DNA of 5,951 bases, taken from assembly GCA_947176655.1 (NCBI GenBank), contig CAMWRK010000136.1, positions 1-5,951 of the forward strand, written 5' to 3'. Position 1 is the first letter of the stretch; each line of letters starts with the position of its first letter. Under the pieces are notes generated by a model. It did no database searches and was not told the DNA's origin. It saw nothing but the letters and a program-made list of their open reading frames with translations. Below are positions 1 through 5,897 of the stretch, in pieces. This DNA comes from an uncultured Prevotellaceae bacterium. Its GTDB lineage: Bacteria > Bacteroidota > Bacteroidia > Bacteroidales > Bacteroidaceae. A program made the position numbers and the translations under genes.

Positions 1-462
1 ATAGAGATAGGCCTCATCATAGCATGCGCACTGTTCATCAAGCGCGTCATGGAGACAACGGAAATCTCCGTCATAGAAAACGAGATACACCCGAGCGAGG
101 AGACGGAAGACAGTCTTGTCATCCCCGACGGCTGCGCCGTATACGAAATCAACGGCCCCTACTTCTTCGGTATAGCCAACAAGTTCGGCGAACTTGAGGG
201 CAGACTGAAGGCCGGCAACCGCCCGCGCGTACAGATCATACGCATGCGCCGCGTCCCGTTCATAGACTCCACGGGCATACACAACCTCACCACGCTGGTG
301 GAGATGAACCACGAGAAGGGCACCGAGGTCATCCTCTCCGGTCTGACACCCAAGGTTCAGCAGCAGTTGCAGAAGGCCAGCTTCGACAAGATTCTCGGCC
401 ACAAGAACTTCTGCTCACACATAGACGAGGCTCTGCAAAGGGCACAGGAGATATTGGGCTGA
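1..462 (+). CDS. SulP-family anion transporter, C-terminal part with STAS domain (5' end outside window)
   Basis: The reading frame is open from base 1, so this is the end of a longer gene and the Met at 49 is internal. The first 16 residues (IEIGLIIACALFIKRV) look like the end of the last membrane helix plus its basic cytoplasmic edge. They run into METTEISV, a junction typical of SulP permeases. A STAS domain follows at about fragment residues 44-150. It carries FIDSTGI, with the conserved DSTG at fragment residues 89-92 (bases 265-276), the position phosphorylated in the related SpoIIAA anti-sigma antagonists. SulP proteins move sulfate, bicarbonate or other anions across the inner membrane, and the STAS domain is thought to regulate transport; the substrate cannot be told from this part. 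The sequence is clearly richer in GC than the genes to its right. The stop is TGA at 460-462, and a strong hairpin follows. Family assignment is firm; the anion is unknown. Confidence 0.9.
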   Translation: MEIGLIIACALFIKRVMETTEISVIENEIHPSEETEDSLVIPDGCAVYEINGPYFFGIANKFGELEGRLKAGNRPRVQIIRMRRVPFIDSTGIHNLTTLVEMNHEKGTEVILSGLTPKVQQQLQKASFDKILGHKNFCSHIDEALQRAQEILG

Positions 463-491
463 CACAGCGCCCGGGCATTGACATATAGAAC

Positions 492-535
492 AGAACAGGA
501 ATGGTGTACCTGATTTGGCACACCATTCCTGTTCT
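492..535. terminator. Strong hairpin between two convergent genes, likely bidirectional terminator
   Basis: Bases 492-507 and 520-535 form a perfect 16-bp stem (AGAACAGGAATGGTGT and its complement). After one mismatch, a further CC/GG pairing closes a six-base loop. A short pyrimidine/AT run (cttatat) follows on the plus strand, and ttctatatg follows on the minus strand. It lies 29 bases after the transporter stop and 37 bases before the end of the opposing gene, which is where a shared terminator is expected. The U-tracts are short, so efficiency in each direction is inferred. Confidence 0.85.
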
Positions 536-572
536 TATATCGTCACACCGCTTGCCTCCAATCCCGAAAGCA

Positions 573-1694
573 TCACTCGGCACACATCTTCCGGCCGTCC
601 TTGATGTAAATACCCTTTTCGGGCTGCGTCTGCAGGCGGCGGCCCTGCAAATCGTATAAACCATCCGCCGACTTGGAGGACGCGCCAATGCTACTAATTC
701 CCGTTTCGTAGCTGCTGCCACCCACATGGACAGTATATTTGCCGCTTGCAGGAGCCGGCACATTTTTGAACGTCGCTTCGTCCCTCTTCATGAACAACGT
801 GCCGCCGTCTGGACACGGCTCAAATTCTTGCCAGTACAAGCGGTAAATATCGTCTCCGTCCCGATAAAAGCACGAATAGGCACGGTAATCCCACTTCAGC
901 CGGAAATCCGTAAACACCACATTGCCTTGTCCATAAATGCATTCCGGGGCTTTCACCGGGTCTTCATATCTCCCATGTTCTTCCCAATATTCCCATTTCT
1001 CCTCCTCATTATCGAACCAGTCGTAAGCTCCCTCCAGATAGCCGGAATCATGCCCGAAGATAGGGTCGGCATTGATTTCTCGTGCAAGATATTCGCCTTC
1101 ATTATACATCATCCACAATGTCTGCGAGTACACCACGTTATCCATATCTTTTATCATGAAGTGGTTCATAAACGATCCGAAGTCCTCCAGCCAACGGTCC
1201 CACACCTTGCCATCTGGTGTCCTCACCACAAGCAACCTTTTTGAGACGCATTCTCCCTTTCCGAAAAGGGATACGTTTACCAGCGTGTCCTTGGTGGCCT
1301 CTACCACCCACTCCATGCCGTTGAATGTCGTGAAACTGTCGCCGGCAGAGAGGTTGAAATCAAATGCAAACGTCTCTTTTCCGGTTTCAAAATCATAGAT
1401 ATATATCTGCCTGTCGGCCGTTCTGTAGCCATACTGCAACTTTATTGGATTGTACCGGCCCTCATCACCATCGCGGTGCAAGTAGCTATAATCGGTGATA
1501 CGCAGATAAGCGACCCCGTTTCCTGCCTCTTCAAGGTTTGTCCAATACTCCATAATGACCGGCTTTTCCATCCCGCGTTCCATAACGGCCATGGCCCATT
1601 TTTGCCAAGGGTAAACATCGTCAGCGTACAACTCCACTGAGCTTGCCGACAACAAGACGGCAAATAGCATGCATTGCTTAAAATAGTGTTTCAT
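573..1694 (-). CDS. Secreted protein of unknown function with C-terminal sorting-like tail
   Basis: This 373-residue protein is not a named enzyme that I recognise. Residues 1-24 form a signal peptide: basic MKHYFK, hydrophobic core CMLFAVLLSASSV, likely cleavage after LYA. The body has features common in Bacteroidetes extracellular proteins: YDFETGKE followed by FDFNLSAGDSF (about 100-121), then a WxVxxxxDTLV strand and DRWLEDFGSF (167-175), resembling the 'WIEGVGS' pattern of that broad family. A Trp- and acid-rich stretch (WFDNEEEKWEYWEEH) sits at 226-240. The end, about 332-373, carries GLYDLQGRRL, GIYIKDG and RKM, the short tail seen on many secreted Prevotella/Bacteroides proteins and related to type IX secretion sorting domains. 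The start at 1692-1694 is chosen because it gives a complete signal peptide; no Shine-Dalgarno sequence is evident, as is usual in this phylum. It is transcribed towards the SulP gene, and no consensus -7 box could be placed upstream. Export is likely; function is open. Confidence 0.85.
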   Translation of the reverse strand: MKHYFKQCMLFAVLLSASSVELYADDVYPWQKWAMAVMERGMEKPVIMEYWTNLEEAGNGVAYLRITDYSYLHRDGDEGRYNPIKLQYGYRTADRQIYIYDFETGKETFAFDFNLSAGDSFTTFNGMEWVVEATKDTLVNVSLFGKGECVSKRLLVVRTPDGKVWDRWLEDFGSFMNHFMIKDMDNVVYSQTLWMMYNEGEYLAREINADPIFGHDSGYLEGAYDWFDNEEEKWEYWEEHGRYEDPVKAPECIYGQGNVVFTDFRLKWDYRAYSCFYRDGDDIYRLYWQEFEPCPDGGTLFMKRDEATFKNVPAPASGKYTVHVGGSSYETGISSIGASSKSADGLYDLQGRRLQTQPEKGIYIKDGRKMCAE

Positions 1695-1755
1695 CGTGTC
1701 TAGTATTAAATAGAATCAAAATACAATGACTGGCATTATATTCCTTGTCAAATTA

Positions 1756-2141
1756 TTAAGGGTTGATTGTTCTTAATTTACTTCCTACAGATATATACGT
1801 TCCGCCATCCAATATTACCTTTTTAGCTTTTAATGTTATATCAGCTCCAGATGTAGTAACATTACCTTCATTCATAGTTGTAGTAACATTTTTACCGACT
1901 TTAATCACATCATGAGTTTCGTCAAATATCCCTGTGATGTTTGTATTCTGTATATATGCGACATCCTGTTTCTGAATAAACGGAATACGGTTATGGGCAG
2001 ACACACATATTATTGTCTCGTCAGGATTAGCTGTTGATATTGTGGCCGAATTTCCGATCCATTAGAGTAAACAGAAAGCTAAGCGTTCGCCTTACTGGCA
2101 ACAAGCACACAAATCGAAATAACAAACAAAACTTTTTTCAT
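1756..2141 (-). pseudogene. Broken small secreted-protein gene (nonsense codon plus one-base frameshift)
   Basis: From ATG at 2139-2141 the minus strand encodes a textbook signal peptide (MKKVLFVISICVLVASKANA), followed directly by TAG at 2079-2081. The same frame then reads LSVYSNG. Bacteroidales secreted proteins often continue '...AQLSVYSNG', so the stop is best explained as a CAG-to-TAG change. Around 2058-2060 the sense moves by one base: the other frame reads IGNSATISTANPDET and stays open to TAA at 1756-1758, ending in ITLKAKKVILDGG and YISVGSKLRTI, a beta-rich C-terminal ending common in Bacteroidetes surface proteins. One inserted base near GGA would join them as SNG-IGNSATIS. The intact product would have been about 127 residues. 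An alternative is a living 82-codon gene starting at GTG 2002-2004, but it would lack a signal peptide and begin mid-domain. The ancestral role is unknown. Two 11-bp copies of gtagtaacatt lie 27 bases apart in frame (1853-1863, 1880-1890). Confidence 0.6.
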
Positions 2142-2251
2142 AATTTTATATTTTGAATAAGTCAACGAATACCTTATATTGACAGAACACGCATAGAAGA
2201 CAAATCATTGGCTACCCAAATTCTGCTTTGTTTTTCCAATCACTCTTTATC

Positions 2252-2270
2252 ATGCAAAATATTTTTGCAT
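2252..2270. repeat. Perfect 19-bp palindrome, possible operator
   Basis: ATGCAAAA at 2252-2259 is repeated in inverted form as TTTTGCAT at 2263-2270 around a three-base centre (tat). An 8+8 perfect dyad with a short odd-length centre fits a binding site for a dimeric regulator, or a small cruciform/hairpin. It lies 111 bases upstream of the minus-strand relic's start codon and 423 bases before the large gene's promoter box, so any target gene is uncertain. In AT-rich DNA such dyads also arise by chance. Confidence 0.4.
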
Positions 2271-2357
2271 ACAAATATATATAATATTGGTACTATCAAA
2301 AAAAAACGAGTGTTAAAATATATCAGTCAAACCAACACGCATAATTATATCCGCAGT

Positions 2358-2599
2358 ATGATATCTACTGCCTTAGGTTTGATTGTTAATGCCCATACAT
2401 TAGTAATATCGTTGTCCTTGCATCGTGATGTCACGCCAGCATCGTCTCGTCACGATGACAAGCAAGACCTATTGATACCACAAAGTCTTACCGTCATTAC
2501 GGAGGCTCCGCCATAGAAATACGTAAAAGAAACACTCCACTCTCCGACCAACTACTCTTGCTGGCAGGAGATGTTGCAGGACTCGCAAATGAAAAATAA
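2358..2599 (+). pseudogene. Possible decayed small secreted-protein gene
   Basis: From ATG 2358 the frame reads MISTALGLIVNAHT, a weak signal-peptide-like start, then ISLSLHRDVTPASSRHDD, LLIPQSLTVITEAPP and a stop at 2514-2516. This order (short hydrophobic leader, 'SLxLHxDxxP', a polar charged linker, 'IPxxLTVxxE') resembles small exported Bacteroidales proteins of the DUF3244 kind; I judge this by pattern only. A different plus frame continues the theme: SAIEIRKRNTPLSDQ, LLLLAGDVAGLANEK, with a stop at 2597-2599. That implies a frameshift near 2505-2510. The inferred product lacks the expected later beta strands. An imperfect stem lies inside it (CATCGTGA 2421-2428 with TCACGATG 2450-2457). 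A chance open frame is the main alternative, and the start is not decided by any ribosome-binding signal. Confidence 0.35.
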
Positions 2600-2692
2600 A
2601 AGTCAGAAGCAAATCTGTGGAGGATAAGAGCCGTTAAGACATCGTGGTACTTTTTTCTGACTAAATCGTTAGGATATTGTCAAGGAAAAATG

Positions 2693-2700
2693 TATCTTTG
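2693..2700 (+). promoter_or_regulatory. Bacteroidetes-type -7 promoter box for the CotH-like gene
   Basis: TATCTTTG matches the TAnnTTTG consensus of the Bacteroidetes primary sigma factor exactly and is followed by C, as is common. Transcription would begin near 2705-2709, leaving a leader of about 20-25 bases before ATG 2729. The -33 element is poor: TTAG at 2669-2672 is near the expected distance, while a true TTG at 2677-2679 is too close (13 bases). The box excludes the upstream in-frame ATG at 2690, which it nearly overlaps. Confidence 0.7.
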
Positions 2701-2728
2701 CTGCATAGGTTCGACTGAAAGCAAGAAT

Positions 2729-5599
2729 ATGATGGGATTTTATACAAATAATATAAGGTGTTGCAGCATCGCTTTGGCGATGGCGTTGGGACTGCACATT
2801 AATGCCAAATGTAATGCCACCGATTTCAATTCACTGATATTCACAGAAGTCTGCGTTGCAAACATTGACCAGACGATAGACTATTCCAATAACTATGGCA
2901 GTTGGGTTGAGGTATACAATCCGACTGACTTTCCTATTTCATTGGATGGGTGGTATATAAGCGATGATGTTACGGACAGGATGAAACACAGGCTGGAGGG
3001 ATACGGTGTCTTGAATCCGGGATGTTACGAATGTATATTCTTCGGACACAATGCTGCCGATGGCGAATATGGTGTGGATGCCGGCAAGCAAGTGAGATTC
3101 AAGTTAGACAGGAGTGGAGGGGTGGTGTATCTGTCACCAGACGGTTCGGATGCCGGAATATCCGTCGTTTATCCTCCATCGGTTGCCAGATGCAGCTATG
3201 CGCTTATAGACTTGGGCGACAAAGTGTGGTCCTATTGCGGGCTGCCTACACCTAATGCCGCCAATGCAGGCCACTATGCACAAACGTGTCTGGACGCTCC
3301 AAAAGTAGATTGTGACTCACGGCTGTTCACAGAGGAATTTACCGTTCAGGCGACTGTTCCTACCGGTACAACTTTGCTGTATACGCTTGACGGTAGTACC
3401 CCGACGCTCTCAAATGGCATGACCAGTACCGATGGCCGTTTTGAAATCTCACAGACTACGGTTTTGCGTTTGCGTCTGTTTGCTGATGGTTTTCTGCCAA
3501 GTGGAGTCGTGACGCGTACATATATCTATAAGGATAGGGAATACTATCTGCCCATAGTGGCTGTCTCCACAGATCCTCGGAATCTCTACGATAGCCAGAT
3601 AGGCTGTTATGTGAATGGTGACAACGGCATCATTGGCAGAGGGAGTAAGGTGGCTTCCAACCTGAACATGGATTGGGAACGTCCTGTTAATTTCGAGTAT
3701 CTTACGGCAGATGGAAGGATGGTAATCAATCAGGAAAGCAGTTTTGAGGTGGCAGGAGGGTATAGCCGCCATTTCGAGCCTGCTTCGTTCAAACTACAGG
3801 CGAAAAAACTGTATGACGGGAACGGCTCTTTTGCCTATCCTGTGTTTGCAGGCAAACCATATTGCAAATATAAGCAATTACTGATACGGAACGGAGGCAA
3901 CAATAACCGTACAGATGGTGGCTCACGAATCAAGGATGCCATTGCCCAACAGGTGCTGACTTCAAGTGGCTACTATGTGGACGCTCAGGAATATCAGCCT
4001 GTCCATGTTTTTGTCAATGGCAAGTATCTGGCCATGATGAATGTTCGGGAACCGAACAATCGCTTTCACGGTTCAGCAAATTATGGCTATGACGATGACG
4101 AGATGGACGGCTTTGAATATAGCAACGGAGCCTATAGCCAAAGAGGAGGTACCAAGGAGGCATTCGACAAACTGATTTCACTTTCACGGGAAGCGGGAAC
4201 GGATGAAGGATACGCAAAGGTATGCGAACTGCTGGATATGGAAGAATTTGTGCGCTACATGGCTACTATTTGCTATACTGGCAGCTATGATTGGCTTTTG
4301 AATGGCAACAACGTTAAAGGCTATCGTTCAAGGGATGACGGGAGATTCCATTTCGTCTTGTTCGATTTGGATTTTGCGTTTGAAAGGACAAACAACGTGG
4401 AACTGATAGGCGGTGTAGTTAAGTCGAATGAGGTGCTGACACTATACCGCAATTTAAGACGTAACGGGGCTTTCTGCCGACAGTTTGTTTCCTCGTACAG
4501 CATTCTTCACGGAAGCATCTATACGCCAGAAAGATGCAAGTATATCGCAGACAGCATTTGCAATCTGGTACAGGAGGCCTTGTCTTTCGACCGACGCTAC
4601 ACACTCACTACATATGACAGAATGCGGGATGAGATGTGGGGACAACATTACCGCGAGGAACGTATCAAGTCGCTGAGAAGGGCTTATAATCTTATGGACA
4701 GCATCAATGTTGTCATCAATACCAATAATGCGGTTGGGCGTGTACGGCTGGAAGGGCAAACATTGCCGCTCAACTGTTTCTCTGGTGTATTATTCGGTTA
4801 TGAAAGCGTTATGGCGGAGCCTGCTGAAGGATACAAGTTTGTCGGATGGAAAAACCAGGATGGGAAATGGATAGGTCACGACAAGGAGTGTCGGATTACA
4901 GGAGACGGGACATATACAGCTGTGTATGACATGATGTTCAATGAGAGTATCTCGCCAATATGTATCAATGAGGTAAGTGCCGGGAATGACATTTTCGTTA
5001 ATGACTACGGTAAACGTGCTGACTGGATAGAACTGTACAACAGGGGAAAGGAGCCGATAGATGTGGCCGAATTATATTTCAGCGACGATGCGTCGGAGCC
5101 AATGAAGTATCAGCTGGATGTTGCTCCAGAGACAAATACTGTTCTCATGCCTGATGGTCATATTGTTGTGTGGTGTGACGGTAAACCGTCAATGACACAG
5201 CCGCACCTGCCTTTTAAGTTGAAGAATGTTGATAACGGATTCCTTTCTGTTCACTCGGCTGACAGAAAATGGATGGATACGTTCGCATACGATGTACATT
5301 CTCCAAAGGAGACCGTGGGAAGGTATCCGGACGGAGGGAAATCCTGCTATGTCTTCTATCATCCGACTATCGGGAATCACAACATGATAACCATGTATGA
5401 TTCTGCCATAAAGCCTGTTCCGGCGAGTTTGAGGACGTTGGCATCATCTGATGACATAGCTTCTGTCGTCTATTACACCATTGATGGGAAAAAAGTTCGG
5501 CCTAATAATGGCATTTACATCATGGTAATTCGTTATCGGGACGGGCATTCGGATGTAAATAAGATTCTGATAAGAGATAGGATTATTACGGCTCAATAG
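2729..5599 (+). CDS. Secreted CotH kinase-like protein with two lamin-tail domains and T9SS-like tail
   Basis: This start gives 956 residues and a signal peptide (MMGFYTNNIR, core CCSIALAMALGL, cleavage near INA, residue 26); an in-frame ATG at 2690 lies at the promoter box. Domain order: lamin-tail domain about 34-182 (WVEVYNP 59-65); chitobiase-C/Fn3-associated domain about 200-267 (YTLDGSTPT); CotH domain about 274-552; a helical stretch; a repeat domain about 669-733 (GYKFVGW, YTAVY); second lamin-tail domain about 744-887 (DWIELYN 765-771); tail about 914-956 (YTIDGKKV, GIYI, NKILIR), resembling type IX sorting domains. CotH hallmarks are present: LLIRNGG 384-390, NGKYLAMMNVRE, YDWLLNGNN 520-528 (D521, N528) and FDLDFAF 545-551 (D546, D548). 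In Bacillus spores CotH is a protein kinase acting on coat proteins, and the matching aspartates there are required. Surface or extracellular location and kinase activity are inferred here; the substrate is unknown. It appears to be transcribed alone. Confidence 0.9.
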   Translation: MMGFYTNNIRCCSIALAMALGLHINAKCNATDFNSLIFTEVCVANIDQTIDYSNNYGSWVEVYNPTDFPISLDGWYISDDVTDRMKHRLEGYGVLNPGCYECIFFGHNAADGEYGVDAGKQVRFKLDRSGGVVYLSPDGSDAGISVVYPPSVARCSYALIDLGDKVWSYCGLPTPNAANAGHYAQTCLDAPKVDCDSRLFTEEFTVQATVPTGTTLLYTLDGSTPTLSNGMTSTDGRFEISQTTVLRLRLFADGFLPSGVVTRTYIYKDREYYLPIVAVSTDPRNLYDSQIGCYVNGDNGIIGRGSKVASNLNMDWERPVNFEYLTADGRMVINQESSFEVAGGYSRHFEPASFKLQAKKLYDGNGSFAYPVFAGKPYCKYKQLLIRNGGNNNRTDGGSRIKDAIAQQVLTSSGYYVDAQEYQPVHVFVNGKYLAMMNVREPNNRFHGSANYGYDDDEMDGFEYSNGAYSQRGGTKEAFDKLISLSREAGTDEGYAKVCELLDMEEFVRYMATICYTGSYDWLLNGNNVKGYRSRDDGRFHFVLFDLDFAFERTNNVELIGGVVKSNEVLTLYRNLRRNGAFCRQFVSSYSILHGSIYTPERCKYIADSICNLVQEALSFDRRYTLTTYDRMRDEMWGQHYREERIKSLRRAYNLMDSINVVINTNNAVGRVRLEGQTLPLNCFSGVLFGYESVMAEPAEGYKFVGWKNQDGKWIGHDKECRITGDGTYTAVYDMMFNESISPICINEVSAGNDIFVNDYGKRADWIELYNRGKEPIDVAELYFSDDASEPMKYQLDVAPETNTVLMPDGHIVVWCDGKPSMTQPHLPFKLKNVDNGFLSVHSADRKWMDTFAYDVHSPKETVGRYPDGGKSCYVFYHPTIGNHNMITMYDSAIKPVPASLRTLASSDDIASVVYYTIDGKKVRPNNGIYIMVIRYRDGHSDVNKILIRDRIITAQ

Positions 5600-5643
5600 C
5601 AAAACAGCGGGAATAGTACTCGTGTTCTATTGAAAAATCATTA

Positions 5644-5667
5644 CACGTCAGCATTGTGACTGACGTG
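5644..5667 (+). terminator. Probable terminator hairpin after the CotH-like gene
   Basis: CACGTCAG (5644-5651) pairs perfectly with CTGACGTG (5660-5667) around an eight-base loop, 44 bases after the stop codon. The following bases (atttgg) are only weakly T-rich, so it is a modest intrinsic terminator candidate. It could instead be part of the repeated element around it, because ACTGACGTG recurs at 5821-5829. Confidence 0.45.
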
Positions 5668-5897
5668 ATTTGGACGATGCTTTTAGTACAAATATTGATT
5701 TTGGGTGTAAGGCAGAAGGAGATCTGACAGACTGTGTAGAATACCCTTGGGAAAGGTTTCTCCCCTCATTCACACCACTTGATTTATATCTTATTGTGTT
5801 ACAAGATGTTGCTACAACATACTGACGTGCCGTACTGACACATAAAGGCGCATCACGGCTTCCCGTGCCCGGCATTTCACATACCCCCGAAAAAGGC

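Larger units (their letters stand above)
2142..2689. other. AT-rich intergenic region with palindrome and a possible gene relic
   Basis: No convincing intact gene lies in these 548 bases between the minus-strand relic and the large plus-strand gene. The stretch is richer in A and T than its surroundings, with runs such as a nine-A tract near 2299. It holds a perfect palindrome at 2252-2270, a candidate decayed coding stretch at 2358-2599, and a spaced inverted repeat AGTCAGAA (2601-2608) / TTCTGACT (2655-2662). A 102-codon open frame beginning at TTG 2208 exists, but only its later part looks protein-like. No tRNA, transposase or attachment site was recognised. Confidence 0.6.

Noticed and set aside
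329..763. 144-codon minus-strand frame overlapping the SulP end and the secreted gene
   Set aside because: It crosses the strong convergent terminator and is antisense to a clear STAS domain; a frame shadow.
726..1398. Plus-strand frames of 172 and 108 codons opposite the secreted gene
   Set aside because: They are antisense to a well-supported signal-peptide protein and show no domain or start signal.
1753..1777. ATTAAG...CTTAAT stem as terminator of the minus-strand relic
   Set aside because: It is an AT-only-type six-base stem with an 11-base loop overlapping the stop codon, with no clear U-tract; too weak to call.
2208..2357. TTG-started extension of the plus-strand frame at 2208-2516
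   Set aside because: The first 50 codons are low-complexity Lys/Ile/Asn text from AT-rich DNA and span the palindrome; no start signal supports it.
2609..2654. Invertible promoter switch for the CotH-like gene
   Set aside because: The arms are only 8 bp, no -7 box lies between them in either orientation, and the good promoter box lies outside; no recombinase gene is in view.
2690..2728. ATG at 2690 as the start of the CotH-like gene
   Set aside because: It immediately precedes the consensus -7 box at 2693-2700 and adds a polar segment ahead of a good signal peptide; ATG 2729 is preferred.
2758..2820. Lipoprotein signal (lipobox) in the CotH-like protein
   Set aside because: The Cys after the hydrophobic core is preceded by INAK, which does not fit a lipobox; an ordinary signal peptidase I site is more likely.
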